From Amoebophrya sp. A120 (Eukaryota > Sar > Dinophyceae > Syndiniales > Amoebophryaceae): DNA of 64,000 nt. The translations under genes and the position numbers were made by a program. The notes beneath the pieces are model-generated. The model made no database searches. It was not told the origin of the DNA and saw only the letters and a list, made by a program, of their open reading frames with translations. Shown here in pieces: positions 1-12,165 of this stretch. Each line of letters starts with the position of its first letter. Within the stretch, counting starts at the first letter, position 1. The stretch is from NCBI GenBank assembly GCA_905178155.1, contig CAJINV010000011.1:3375077-3439076 (forward strand), read 5' to 3'.

Positions 1-3000
1 CTGGACGTGTGGCTGAACGCCACCGTGACCAGGGTCCTCTTCGCCCCCGACGGAGGTCGTGAGAACAACAGCGAGAAGCTATCAGAAGGAAAAATCCCCC
101 CTCCCCATATTGAACAGGTATGCTTCCGAAAATTTGCGTTGCTGATTTGAGGTCACAAATCACATTTGTCTTGCAAGAAGACAAGGGCAGAAGCTTCCGG
201 CCCATTATGGAAGCGATTTTTCATGCAGCTGTTGGGCCTAAAGCTAAAGGGGAGCCGTTTGCCATGCTGAACAACTAGACCCATAGGCCCCTACCTAGCC
301 TGGGGATCTGGCCGCAGTGCCTTCCTGCAATGCGAAGCTGATTCGTGTACACAAATCAAGCGTCAGAAATTCCGTTTTGATATGGGGGGGGATTTTTCCT
401 TGCAATAGAAGCGCGCCACGGGCATCGAGGTGCAGGTCGGGCCCCACGGGCTGAACAAGCTGCGCGTGTACGCGTCGCGGGAGATCGTGTTGTCCGCTGG
501 GGCGCTCGGGACGCCGAAAATCTTGACGCTGTCTATGACCCGCTCAGACCTTACAATCTCAACTGTTACAATAGAATCTGGAAATCTGTGATGCAAGAAC
601 TGAATGATCTAGCCTACTCCCATAGGATTGCGCATGAGAAGTTTCGGAGTCCCAAACCCACCTGAAATCCGGCAAAATTTGTATTGCGAAAAGCTCAATT
701 CTCTCTGCGTTCCTCATGCTCTTCATGCAATACAAATTGCAGATTCTATTGTAACGTTTGAGATTGTAGGGTTTGAGCAGGCCATACTGTCCGGAATTGC
801 CGATCCCTATGATTTGGGACGCCTCGGGATCCTATGACAGTGCACAACTCCCCTGCCCCCTTATTTGTCGTGCAAAATGGCAAGCCAACCCTTTGCCTCT
901 TGGCACTGTTTGCATGACAAGCTCGTCTGGTAGCCCAAATAGCACTACAATCCAGTGCAGATTTGTCATGCAAAACCGGCTTTCTTGCTGATGCTTGTAT
1001 TGCCGTTCATGCTATACAAATGAGGGGGAGGGGGAGTTGTGCACTCTGATAGATCCCGGTCACGCAGGCAAGTTACGCGGTGGGGAAATATTTGAAGGAC
1101 CACTTATGCTGGGTGGGGTATGTGATGATGGAAAAACACTTCGGGAACCGCGACGACTGTGACACCGGCATCATGGGCAGTGAGCGCTTGGGAATTTTTC
1201 TCAACATAACGAAAGAGGAAGACGTAGACGTCGGGGGCTTTGCGGCTGGTACTTCTAGTGGGGAAGATGAAGGTAGTAGTAATGCGAGGACAAGTAGTTC
1301 CAGTGGTAGTTTATCGCAGGTAGAGTCAGGACAGAATCCCGACGAGCCCGAAACCGAAGAGCAAAAAGCGGAGAAAGCCGAGAAGCGAAAGCAGGCCATG
1401 TGGGAGAACGTACTGCGGTACGAAGCGGAGGCTTCGAAGGACGACGCCAGCACGCTGACCTACGAGGAGCACGGCGTCATCGTGCCATCTAGAAATAATG
1501 CCGAACAACCGAATGGAAGTAGTGGCAAGGAAATAGAAACGAGCGATGTATCATTGCAAACAGAAAGAAATCCTTCCACAGTTGTTGAAGATCTTTCCCG
1601 CTTTACCGACGCCGCTGACCAGTTCGCCGTCGAGGGAGAATTGCGGCTGTTTTCTACCTGCTATGAGGAGAGCGAGCTGCAGAAACCCGGCACGCCAAGT
1701 GCGCAGGTCGTGGCGGAAAATAGTAGTAACCAGGATGAGGAGAAGAAAGACAAAGACTCGACGACCGCGCTGCATTACACCGTGGAGTTTGTGCAGATGC
1801 GGCCGAAGACCACGGGCCGGGTCTTCGTGAAATCGAATCGGCCCGAAGTGCCGCCAACCTTCGAGTACCCGCGCATCTTTCCCGAAGACTACGACTACCT
1901 GGCGCAGATGGGCAAGTGGATGGGGGACCAATTCGCGTCCACGGGCAGTACGCAGCCGGAGCCCATCACCGAACAGGCGTTCTCCCCCGGCGCGCTCGAG
2001 TCCGCGCGGGCGACCGCGCGCCTCTACCAGCACCCCTGCTGCTCGGCCGGGGTGACCCGCGTGCTCGACCAGGATCTCAGGGTAATGGGCGTGAAAAATC
2101 TGCGTGTGGCCGACGCCAGCGCGTGGGCGGAGATTCCGTCGAGCCACCTGGCGGCGCCGACGATGGCCTTAGGGTACCTCGCCGCCGAGTGGATGGTGCA
2201 CGACGCCGGGGGGTCGAGACAAAGCGTTTTCGACGAGGATAAGGAAGAACACCTGCATGAGCTTGAAATAAGCCTGGAGAGCAAGATATTGAAAAGCGTG
2301 ATTTTGGACGCGACGGCGCGGATGTTGCAAGAGGACGGGCTGCAGGAGCTGAAGCAGTACTTGGCAGTTCTGTTTGACGGGCGTATGTCGGTGGTCGACG
2401 TGCGGAACGATGAGGAACTGAACAACGGCCTGCGCTTGCGCGACGAGATTCTCCAACGCGTCGCGAACACCGTGATTGCGATCTTCCAGCAGGTGAAGAG
2501 CATCGCCGATCGGGATCGCCAGAGTATCAAATGCAAATGTGTCTGGGTCTGGAACAAAGCAACTTGTCATGCTAAATCTGAATCATGTAAAAAACTTGTG
2601 TTGCATGATTGCCAAAAGCTGTCCGCTTTTGACCTAATGCCAATCCAGAGGCAGTTTCTCATGCAGGATTTGCATGATAGAATTCTCACAGAATCTGTCA
2701 TGCTACGTCCTACATACCAGACCTCATGGGTCATGGAAAACCTGCATGACACCCAAACATATTTGCAACGCATACAGATGAGCTTGAGCAGGGAACAAAT
2801 AAACCCAGCGGCCGGCGTCGAAGTTGATGTACCGGAAATCACCACCGCTCACCTGGGGTTGGTTCGGGACGCGGTGCTGCAGCAGGTGTTTGACTCCAGC
2901 TTTCCCGACCCGAATCCCGAAGAGAAAGCGCGGGTGCGGGACCACAAAAATGTCATGAAAATCTTGCTTCGAGCGCGATTGGTGGTGGGGAACAAGAACG

Positions 3001-5575
3001 AGGATTCTGTTCTTGCGCAGACGGAAGTTGTAGAAGATGCGCTGCCCTCCACCTCCGCGGAAGAAATAGACCGATCAACAAGTAGTGACCACTCCACCCG
3101 CATGGTGATCGATTACCCCCTATGAACTGCAACTTTGTCTGGGTCTGGGAGATTGCGAGATTTGTGATGCTAGTCTGGCATGAGTCTAACTCTAAACTCT
3201 GTATTGCGTGCCAACGAAGAGACGCCCTTGTCTGTCATGCAAAAACGCAGCTTCCCATGCTGAGTATGCAACTCTGAACCACGGAAAAGTTTGTCATGCT
3301 GGGGAGCGCATTGCAGTGAGCTTAGTATTCCCTTCCTTGCATCACAAATTTCCAGACCCAGACATATTTGCAATGCATACCCCCCCAGCTGCCCGGTGCC
3401 GGTGGTCGAAATCGTGACGAAATACGAAAAATCTGCCCTGCAGGAGTTGACCGAGCGGGAAGAAAACATCCCCGAAGGAATTACCTCCATATCGCGCGAA
3501 CTGCTCGCCGGCCGCAACTCCAAACCCGAGCCCGAGATGGTTGCCGACAAAATGCTGGCCAGTTTCGACGACGCGTCAAAAGGTTCGCCGAAAATACAGA
3601 GTGAAGAGAGAGATGAGGTGGAGCAAGCAGACGTAGAAAACGCCGAGTCTGTGGCCCCGCAGTCGGACGCGTCGTCGTCGCGCGCCACCCTGGTTGACTT
3701 CGGCGGGCACATCCTGGAGCGCACGGCGGTGCACAAGATCGCATTTGGCACGGGCACCATGGACGACCGGTATTTCCTGGATACCTGCGTGGCCTTTCTG
3801 CGCGCGGGTGGGCGCGTGCTGGACACGGCGCACTTGTACGACAACAATGAGCAGATCAAAACCTGTATCAAGCACTCGCAAATCCCCCGGGAGGAGATCG
3901 TCATCGTCACCAAGGTGATGCCGCTCGGCCGCCGGGAAACGGAGAAGGCACTGAGCAACGCGTTCGAAACGCTCGGCACGGAGGAAAATTTTCTGTACAA
4001 AAAGACCTTCCCGCTCGACTACGTGCTGGTGCACTGGCCAGGGAATAACAAGGACCGCAAGCTGCCCATCCGGGTGCCTGCGGACTGCGCCATGACGGCG
4101 GAGGAATCTGAAAATAGGAGTACTAACTCGCAGGAGTTTGCCGGCGCGAACACGGCACTTCCGGACGAGGGCAGTAGTGGTGGCGGAACGCCGGCACGAA
4201 ACCCGCCGCTCATGTACGGTGGCATCAAGGGGCCGGAGGAAGAAGGTGCAGAAGACTTCTTTCCGGGTAGTACAGGGACAAGCGCGAAGCGGTCGCTGCG
4301 GCCGGATTCCTGGCGGAAATGCCGGGAGGAAACGTACGCGACGATGATCGAGTGGCAGAACCGTGGGAAAGTGAAGAAAATTGGGTATAGCAACTTCGGG
4401 ATTCACCACGTAAACGAGTTTGCAATGAAGTTTCCAGACCACCCACCCCAGATGCACCAGATGGAAATGAACCTACGGAAGTCGCAAAATTATGTCGTAC
4501 GACAGTACAACTACCGAATAAATTGCGTGGCAATAAATCTTATGCTCCAGCAAAGGAAAACGAAAAACGAAGCTTGTCAAGTAGTACAATGAATCGGGCA
4601 AAAATTGTAAAAAGAAATCTGTGATGCAGAAGTATTCTGTTGCAATTTGTACGAGCGCACCGTCGAAGATAGTTTTGCGACGTCGATAGAACCCAGCGTA
4701 CGTGGATCTGCCCGTGGTGGAAACCCACGCGGTGCAAAACCAGTACTACAGCTCGATCAACCAGCCCTGGAATAAGTGCGTCATTATGGCCTACGGTCTG
4801 ATTGGGGGCAACAACCGAGGGCAGCTGAACCTGAAGCATGTGTATCCTGTGCAAAAGTATCGTACTCGTATTGCAATCATGCATTACAAATCTTTCACTT
4901 AAGGTAAATCAGCACTTTTACAAATTTTATCTCTTGTGCTGAGGAAATTTGTAATGCATTTATACGAGTGCGATACTTTTGCAATTCATAATGTGGATCA
5001 GATCGCAAAGCGGAACGAGATCGACCGGTACGCGATGCTGGTAAAGTGGATCGTTGACCACTTGAACGGAATCGTCCTCGTATCCTGAGGAAAATAAACC
5101 GATAGTACAACAAGAAGGGAACAACCCATATTTTTGCCGCATAAGTGGGGCTAGCCAGCACGTGATGTGCCAGTTGTAGAGTTTTGCGGTCGTTGACATT
5201 GTTGTACACAAACCAAGAACAGTGATTGGCGACTTCTGTTGCACGTGACATCAACTTTGGGTCACTTTAGTGCAGTCGAAGTCGTGCTGGCGACAGCTAG
5301 TATAATACTGTCGCATTAATACTACAGATCTCATCGTGCTTTTCATCCCATGCATGAAGATCATGACAAATATGGGTACTTGTACAGTCACGGTGAATAT
5401 TTTGCTCATTGGATACCGCGTCGCGAGTCGGAGCACGGACCGGCTGAAGGAGGCTTTGTGCTTGTGGAAGAGTTATCCGAATAGGTTACCAGAGACGGAC
5501 ATGACCTACCTGACCACGGTCGCGAACAACTTCTTCCGCAAGGCCTACACGCCCTACCCGGACGACATTGGATAG
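1..5575 (+). CDS. GMC oxidoreductase fused to aldo/keto reductase (5' end outside window)
   Basis: Nine exons (1-79, 413-533, 792-832, 1057-2524, 2780-3120, 3385-4473, 4694-4842, 4996-5080, 5421-5575) join in one frame of about 1175 aa after eight introners are removed. Residues 1-460 are the C-terminal part of a GMC (glucose-methanol-choline) flavin oxidoreductase: an IVLSAGALGTPKIL block, an SGIADPYDL block, AVGKYLKDHL, and the C-terminal NLRVADASAWAEIPSSHLAAPT signature preceded by a QHP motif. Residues 460-795 are an unrecognised acidic, helical linker. Residues 795-1175 are an aldo/keto reductase: DTAHLYDNNEQ supplies catalytic Asp and Tyr, VIVTKV the Lys, YVLVHWPG the His, and IGYSNFG and VIMAYGLIGG are family motifs; a low-complexity insert of about 65 aa interrupts it. 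No stop or start separates the halves. A redox bifunctional enzyme is inferred; substrates cannot be read. The FAD-binding N-terminus lies outside the window. The stop is TAG at 5573. Confidence 0.85.
80..407. mobile_element. Introner, family F (pyrimidine-rich TIR), 328 bp
   Basis: The ends are TATCAGAAGGAAAAATCCCC and an inverted match finishing CAATA, flanked by GAAGC on both sides. Excision joins SEK to RATGIEV in the GMC domain. Similar termini occur at 6526 and 35462. Confidence 0.85.
534..786. mobile_element. Introner, family B, 253 bp
   Basis: It starts TATGACCCGCTCAG and ends GAGCAGGCCATA, with inner inverted ACAATCTCAA / TTGAGATTGT arms and CTGTC duplications. Excision restores the GMC motif ILTLSGIADP across the join. 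Confidence 0.9.
833..1051. mobile_element. Introner, family C, 219 bp
   Basis: It starts TATGACAGTGCACAACTCCC and ends GAGTTGTGCACTCTGATA, flanked by GATCC twice. Excision joins LGRLGIP to VTQASYAVGKYLKDHL. Confidence 0.9.
2525..2774. mobile_element. Introner, family A (subfamily A1), 250 bp
   Basis: It begins TATCAAATGCAAATGTGTCT and ends with ATTTGCAACGCATA. Duplications are CAGAG and CAGAT (one mismatch). It has no stop in the host frame, so retention would add about 85 residues rather than truncate the protein. Confidence 0.88.
3121..3379. mobile_element. Introner, family A (subfamily A2), 259 bp
   Basis: It begins TATGAACTGCAACTTTGTCT and ends ATTTGCAATGCATA, flanked by CCCCC. It lies in the linker between the GMC and aldo/keto reductase parts. 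The in-frame TGA at the end of the upstream open frame is inside the element, so splicing is needed to make the fusion. Confidence 0.88.
4474..4688. mobile_element. Introner, single-copy terminus type, 215 bp
   Basis: The ends are TACGGAAGTCGCAAAAT and its inverted match ending GCGACGTCGATA, flanked by GAACC. Excision joins MEMNP to AYVDLPVVETH in the aldo/keto reductase. Confidence 0.82.
4843..4990. mobile_element. Introner, family E (short), 148 bp
   Basis: The ends are TATCCTGTGCAAAAGTATCG and CGATACTTTTGCAATTCATA, flanked by ATGTG. Excision joins LKHV to DQIAKRNEIDRY. The relative at 37448 shares the TTTTGCAATTCATA end. Confidence 0.87.
5081..5415. mobile_element. Introner, family D-like, 335 bp
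   Basis: It starts TATCCTGAGGAAAATA and ends AATATTTTGCTCATTGGATA. Flanks are CCTCG and CCGCG (one mismatch). Keeping the upstream copy gives GIVLVASRSTDRLKEA, the expected aldo/keto reductase C-terminal motif. Confidence 0.78.
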
Positions 5576-6373
5576 ATTGATATGGAATTCTTATACGTAA
5601 TTTACCACGCAAAGACATTGTATCACCGGGGCAAGAACTGCAAATATCTTCCAATCTCCTCGTTCGGTGGGTCAACCAAAATAAGTCACCCAAGAAGACG
5701 AAAAAGTAGCAGATGAATATTTCTTTCAGTTCTTGACAGACTGCATGTACCACTAGGAGCTTGCTCGGAGGATCTCCACCACGGGATAATGTCTCGTCTT
5801 CAGTAGCGCCGATTCATTTTACGTGCTCGACGATGATCTGCTTGGCGATCATAGATAGCTGCTCCCACGCGGGCATGCAGCGTTGCGTTTGCTAGGAGCC
5901 GATATAAGTAAACGGCTTTCGATGTTCTGAAACTTCAGAAAGTCGAGACACAGTCGCCCTGGATCGTCTTAACATCAATTTTTCGTGCCTTCCGATGGCT
6001 AATCCGACCGGTCGTGGTGTAAGAGGAAATTTGTCGCTCGATCGGAAGATTACATGCGCTTCTTTTTGTTGGATCGTAATCGTAATTCCATTTCGTCTTT
6101 ACTGGCGCACGATTTGTGTCTTGTCAAGCTTTGGCTTTCACTTTCGAATTGCGAGGTGCTCGAGAGTGATGAAGCAGTGCTGACCTAAGGATTTCCAACT
6201 GTACTCCATACACGAAGCCACTCGGTATATCCATCGTTCGTAGAAGAGATAATGAAGCGCACCAGCCGGGCAGTCTTGTGCTTCTACGACCTTCTTTTTT
6301 TGCCGCTTGTTCTTTGGTCGTCTTTCGCCCAGCACATTCGCTGTCGTGCTTGTAAAGTTTTTTCATCTTTTAT
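5576..6373. other. Intergenic region between first and second gene
   Basis: About 800 bp with only short, unconserved open frames on both strands. No introner, RNA gene or long repeat is visible. It probably holds the 3' UTR of the fusion gene and the 5' region of the next. Confidence 0.5.
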
Positions 6374-9300
6374 TTGACCCGCAATTGTTCCATTCCTATC
6401 AGTACTACCGCAGCGAAGTGCAACTTGCAGGAGAGGACCAGGAGACATAATTTGGAAATGGCGAGCCTGCAGGAGCGGACCGCTCCTGCCGCGGAGCGCT
6501 TAATCCAGTCCTTGCTCGAGCGCAATACCGTGAGGAAAAATCCCCCCTTCCAATGATATTAATTGAAATGGAAATCGGTGATGATCCAGGACTTGTGTAT
6601 TGATGTAGAGGCGGACCACTGCAGGTGGATGCAAGGCCTGGGCAGGGGTGTTTTGAGGTAGGCACTACGCAGGCCGCTCTCTGTCGAGTTGTAGGTCTAA
6701 CAGCGTCAGCACAAATCGCTTCCGTAAAAATGCACCGGGCTGGCTGGAGTGGCCCTGCTCTTGGTCTTGCAAGACAGACGCGATCATCTGAGGTCACAAA
6801 TCAGCGTTGCAAATTTATTTTAGGAGCATATGGCTGTATTTCAGAGCAGGGGGGGCTTATTTTTCCTCACAATACGGAAGGCGGGCGAGCTAGACGAAAA
6901 GCGGGCGCAGCGCATGAGCAGTATCATCGAAGGCATTTCTCTTCATCAGGGGCGCATGATGTTGCTGGCGGGCCGTCAACCGAATACAACGTCTGACATG
7001 GTGAAGCCAGGAGAACTGTCTTCTACTTGTTCGCCTTCTTCTCCTTCCGCGGAACTGCACCACCAGGCCAGCGCGCGGTGGTCCCAAGCAGCGAAGCAAG
7101 TGAAGCGGCGCATCTCCGGGGGCACGGAGGATTTGGACGCTAGTAACAAACTCCTATCTTCGCGGGGACTTAATACGGGACGAGCTGGAAAGGGCCTTCC
7201 TGCCGGAGTTGGAGGAGCTGGGCTGCGCGAGACAGTTGCCGCAGTGGCAGCTGCTTCGCCGAACAATCCCAGCCCAGCACTGGATTTTTCATTATCTACT
7301 TCGCAATTCCGGGCAAGAAGTAGTGCCGCCCTGTCGTCCACCAAAATAAACACAATGCCCTCGTCTACTTCCGTCAAACGGCAATACAGCACCCGCGGAG
7401 CTGCCCAGGGACTGCAACCGGAGCAGAACCTCCTCTGCCCGGCCGACATCTTCAACTACGTGGCCTTCGGGCAGGGTTCGCTCCGGCCGGACTCCCCGGA
7501 GGTGCAAGTCGCGACGGTGCTGTCTGGGGATGGTGCGCAGCACGTCGAGGAGGCCCAGGAGCGGCAGCTACAAACCGAGCGCGCTTCCCGGGGCTTCAGC
7601 ACCGCCGGACCGGGAAACCAGCACGCCCTGGACCTGGTGCGGCAGCGGTTCGGAGAGGAGAACTACGCGTGGCCCCCGCGGGGGTCTTCGAGTGTAGTTC
7701 TGGGTGGACATCAACAACATGGGCAGCAAGTGAACAACATCCCGACACCTCCTGCTCCAAAGGAGGTCGACGAAATAAAATCACAGCTGGGGACAGGAAC
7801 TACAACAAACGTAGTACGCAAGAACACGATCATGGCCGCTCCGCCTGCAGCTCCTTCGACCAGCAGGTTCAGCGACCGTATCCACGAAGTGCTGGCTCGC
7901 AACAGGGAGTTGCTACCCACTAAAATCCTCGTAGAGCAACATGATAATGATAAAAAGTACGACCAGACGGCGAAAGAAAATAATGACAATAATCTCCCAG
8001 AAGATAGTAAAAATCCGAGCAGCACGGACTTCTACACGACAATGCCGTCTGCCCCGGTGAAGACTTTTTTTCCGTCTCTCGCTCCGGCTATCCCTTCCAC
8101 GCTACATATTCACCTGAACGAGCAGAACCAAGTAACCGCGGGAAGTACAACTAGTAGAAGAACCTCTCCTCGTAGTAGTAGAGCCAGCCCGGTTCATCTT
8201 ACATCCTTCCGTGACGGCGCCAGTCCACCTTCTCACGCCGTCCAGATCCAGACGGTACATGACCGAACTATGACCTGCTCAAACGTTACAATCTCAAACG
8301 TTACAATAGAGTTTGGATTTTGCCTTGCATGACGAGCATGACAGACTCGGACAGCATTCCACTTTCTGCAGTACAAATTTCGCCAGATTGTAGTGCGGTT
8401 TGGGACTGCGGAACTTGTCATGCGCAAACCTATGAGAGTTGGCTACATAATGCATCCATTGCATCACAGATCTCGATATTCTATTGTAACGTTTGAGATT
8501 GTAACACCTGAGCAGGTTATACGAACGGGAGACCATGTAACCGTCTCCGTACCGATAAAAACGGGACACACGGCGCGACCTCTAGTTAATACTAGCCGGC
8601 AAAGCCCAATTCCGGCGAGCCCAATTTCGCGGCCGCGCGCGACGTTCTTGACCGTGGATGACCCAACCGGAAAAATTCCGCAGCTCATGCCGTGCCACAG
8701 CAGTCCGCGGCCGCTCCGCGCGGGTTCTAGAAGTAGTTCTTTGGAGCGCATTCGGCACGGTAATAAACCGGTCGTGACCTCGGTGTTTGGTGCGGATGGT
8801 GCGATGGTGACGTATGGCAAACCGGCCTTGCTTATCAAATGTAAAAATGTCTGGGTCGGGAAGAATGCAACTTGTGATGCTGTCTCTGCATTATACAAAA
8901 ATCTGTATTGCATGACCAGCAAGAGGGCTCCAGTTTGTGCTACATGGAGGGGGTATTTCTCATGCGGGATAGGCATCAGAAAGCCCGCTGAAAATCTGTG
9001 ATGCCAGGCTATGCATTAGTTATGCGTCATGTAAAATCTGCATGACATCCAGACCCAGACATTTTTACATTTGATATTGCTGCAGCCCACGTTGCGCTCG
9101 CCGTCGATGCGCGCGGGGGCCTCCGCAGCTTCGAGTGCAGCGAAGAAGTCTACTTCACGGTGGAGTACAACTAGCCCGGGGGCGAGGAGCGGGCGAGGGT
9201 CGGCGGGTGCCTCTTCACCGGCACTGTTCAGTCACCAGAGCTATCAAATGTGAAAATGTCTGGGTCTGGAAACTTGTGACGCTGGGTGGCGTCTCATGAT

Positions 9301-11305
9301 GAGGCCACAAGTGCTGGCTCAGCATGACAAGTTTCTGAGCTTCTAGGTGTTGCCTATTCTGCATGACAAACTGCGTTTCTGCATCACAGAAAAGTGGGGC
9401 TCTTGGGTAACGTGCATGACAGATTTAAGAGTCATGCCAGACAAGCATGACAAACATGCATTCTTCCAGACCCGCCAGACATTTTTGCATTTGATAAGAG
9501 CTTCGTGGGGCAGGACGAAGCGACCGTGCTCCAGCAGCGGGCCGCAAAGCGGAAGCGGCAGGAAGAGTTGCGGGCGAGCAAAAAGTATGCATTGCAAATA
9601 TGTCTGGGTCTGGAAGATTGCGAGATTTGTCATGCTAGTTTGGCATGACTCTTAACTCTGTATTGCGTGCCCAGGAATAGCCCCTCTTGTCTGTCATGCA
9701 GAAACACTGTTTCTCATGCGGAATAGGCAACACAGAGCCGCGCAAAAAATCTGTCATGCTTGGCGGTGCATTACAGTGCGCTTTCTATTCACTGGCATGC
9801 ATCACAAATTTCCAGACCCAGGCATATTTGCATCTCATAATAAGTTCACGAACATTTTCTACGGGTCGGAGTCTCTGTTCCACGGCGCGGATCTCTCCGT
9901 GCGGAGCCCCACGCAACTGGAGTACCAGAAAAGGCTCGAGGAAGAGGAGAAAAAAGATGAAACATCGAGTCGGAACACCTTCACATTGACGAAGCAAGTT
10001 GGAGAACAAGAAGAAGAAGAAGACCTTGCTGCGAATGGTACAACCGCAAACAACGAAAAAAATCACGACATATTTTTCGCACACCCGGAAATTGAAACTT
10101 TCGCGCAAAAAACGCCGGGGAGTGCTGCAGGGGCGAACGAAGCAAAGACAGAGAGTAGTAGAAGAACCACATCAGTAGCAGCAGAAGTTTCCCGAATCGA
10201 GCAGATTCTCGCCAGCAGTCCAGCTGCGACGTCGACACTTCCTTCGGTGGATGAAAAATTGAAGCAGGAAGACATTACAACAGGAAAAATCCCGGCAACC
10301 AAGAACTCTTTTCCTCCAGCCGAACAAAGTTCTAGCATCAAACCCGACGGCGCAGTAGAACTTCAGCAGGAAAAAAACGAAGGTGGAATGACGCCCGAGA
10401 TCAACAAAGCTGGGGATGACTTTCATCTTCAATTGGGACAGAACTTGGACAATGTCTCAGCAAGAACAAAAAAGAGGTTCTCGGTCGGTGCTGCGGGTTC
10501 CGTGACAGTCGTTCCAACGAGTGTAGTAGAGAAAACTAGTACCGGCGATCATCTTGATCTAGAACTACTTCGAGAAGATGACGCTGAAGCAGGGGGAAGC
10601 AGCACGTTGGAAACGGAGGTAGAAGATGAAACAAGAACTGGTGCAGCAGCGCCACCTTTGTCCACCTCGGCAGCTTCATCTGCGAAAGTAGAGCGTCAAC
10701 AACATCTCCACCACATTGTTCAACACGACGGCGCGAGCCGGCTCTATTTTTACCAAGAACAAAAGACAAGTTCTGGCACTGAAGATCAGGTAGAGCTGCA
10801 CGACGAGGACGACGGCAACAGGGGGCAGCGCGAAGAACCTACTGCGGTTGTTCTTGAGAATATCATGAGTGGCAAAAAAGCTGAAATAAGCACTTTTGCT
10901 ACTGCGGATCCACAACAAGAGCACAACCCCTTGCCTTCAAACTCGAGCACCGACAAACACACCTCCCGCAGCGAAGCGCATTTCGTCGCCAGGATAAAGA
11001 AAAAGGTACTTTTCTTGAACTGATTCTTTCCATGATGAGTATGTTTCATTTATTGTTTCAACGCACTGTACCTGTAGTCACTGCTCCTCGATTCGTGTAG
11101 AGTTTTTGTTTCACTATCACTAGCGTTGTTGCTTCTATCACAGGTCGCGAAGACCCGGCCCGACGTCCCAGAGGAGTCAGTGGAAGTGGAGACTGGACAT
11201 CACGACAGTTTCGCTTTTGTCTACGGCCTCGATCCGGCCACGAACCAGCGCGAAATGCTGTTCGTCGCTCCGAGAATAAAGAAGGGGGCTTCTACTTCCG
11301 GATGA
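6374..11305 (+). CDS. Unrecognised low-complexity protein, about 1137 aa
   Basis: Seven exons (6374-6525, 6880-8268, 8527-8832, 9082-9241, 9502-9585, 9845-11005, 11144-11305) join in one frame; five breaks are introners and the last (11006-11143) is a GT-AG intron. The N-terminus is helical and charged (MASLQERTAPAAERLIQSLL, then a KAGELDEKRAQRMSSIIEG-like segment). The middle is Ser/Pro/Arg-rich and disordered. Near residue 680 a short basic and acidic helix (QQRAAKRKRQEEL) precedes a Glu/Ser-rich C-terminal third. No enzyme or binding domain is visible, so no function is proposed. ATG 6374 is the first in frame after a stop; ATG 6458 is an alternative. The last exon reads VAKTRPDVPEESVEVET and ends in TGA at 11303. 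Junction quality supports the model strongly; the start is uncertain. Confidence 0.75.
6526..6874. mobile_element. Introner, family F, 349 bp
   Basis: It begins TACCGTGAGGAAAAATCCCC and ends TTTTTCCTCACAATA. Flanks are CGCAA and CGGAA (one mismatch). Excision joins LIQSLLERK to AGELDEKRAQ. Confidence 0.8.
8269..8521. mobile_element. Introner, family B, 253 bp
   Basis: The termini TATGACCTGCTCAAACGTTA and GAGCAGGTTATA are flanked by CGAAC on both sides. It has the same length as the family B copy at 534. Confidence 0.9.
8833..9076. mobile_element. Introner, family A (subfamily A3), 244 bp
   Basis: It begins TATCAAATGTAAAAATGTCT and ends ATTTTTACATTTGATA, flanked by TTGCT. The inner sequence resembles the elements at 27281 and 28773. 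Confidence 0.9.
9242..9496. mobile_element. Introner, family A, 255 bp
   Basis: It begins TATCAAATGTGAAAATGTCT and ends TTTTTGCATTTGATA, flanked by AGAGC. Excision joins FSHQS to FVGQDEATV. Confidence 0.9.
9586..9839. mobile_element. Introner, family A (subfamily A2), 254 bp
   Basis: It begins TATGCATTGCAAATATGTCT and ends ATTTGCATCTCATA. Flanks are AAAAG and ATAAG (one mismatch). Excision joins LRASKK to FTNIFYGSE. Confidence 0.85.
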
Positions 11306-12165
11306 GGACGGCTAGTTTAATATTTCTTTGGCGGGCGGGCTTGCACTGGCTGGAAGAATGTTGTACATAGTGATAGTTCTTCACTTTGCCCCTGTAAAAT
11401 GGATTACAAATTTGTGATGTACATGTATGCCTATCTGAACTCAACTAAGCACACCGCTTGTTGTTGATTTTGCGACGATACAAATGAAATGACGATGTTT
11501 CGGTTTCCATTTTGCTTGATGCATTCATCAGTGTTTGAAACTGAACCATGTGCACGAGAAACAAAGCCTCCTGGGTCCGTCGCGCACCAGGAAATGCATA
11601 TAAGTAGGTGTTTTGTGCGGTTTTGCACTTGTTCAGGAATATTAAGTAGCGGTAAAAATACGCGTGGCCGTGTCGAAGTCGATCTTAGGAGTTTATGATG
11701 AAGATGATCCTGGTGCATGGTCAACGCCACACCGTTCGCGAAGCGAAGAACGATCCTTTTGCGATTTGCCGATGCTAGTAGTGTGTCCTGTCGTTTCGTT
11801 TTTCTGGTACAGCCGGACAGTCGTGACTCGATGTGAAGGCTCAAAGGGTTCCATGACCTGGACCTTTGACCTTCGCGTTCGGTTCCAGAACTTTCGTTTC
11901 TACTCACTTACTTCCCCCTCCGGGACTGCTTACATACTTCTTGCACTTTGTTTCCACAAAAACGACCTGGTCTCCCTCAAAGGAGGAATTCGCTCCCGGT
12001 TCACAAATAAGTAAGTACTTAGAGACGGCTGCAAATGAATATGTGGAAATATTTCTTCTGGACGTGAACGTTTCTCGCCTGCATGCTGCCTTCCTACCTG
12101 TAATTACATTTACCTAAACCTAAACCTAAAAGCCTGCTCTGCAAAAACCGAAGTAGAACAGAATC
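11306..12165. other. Intergenic region
   Basis: About 860 bp. It contains a 158-codon reverse open frame (11431-11907) without domain or splice support, and a small telomere-like run near 12113. No introner is present. Confidence 0.5.
12113..12130. repeat. Three CCTAAA units (telomere-like)
   Basis: Three perfect CCTAAA hexamers lie 35 bp upstream of the next start codon. On the other strand this reads TTTAGG, one base short of the TTTAGGG telomere unit of dinoflagellates. Eighteen bases may be chance. Confidence 0.4.

Noticed and set aside
3576-4457. Reverse frame of 293 codons
   Set aside because: It lies opposite the aldo/keto reductase exon, whose catalytic residues are all on the forward strand.
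6834-6874. Start codon for the second gene at the ATG near 6830
   Set aside because: This ATG lies inside an introner; excision joins the downstream frame to an upstream exon beginning before 6458.
11431-11907. Reverse-strand open frame of 158 codons
   Set aside because: No domain, no neighbour support, opposite to every other gene, and low-complexity composition.
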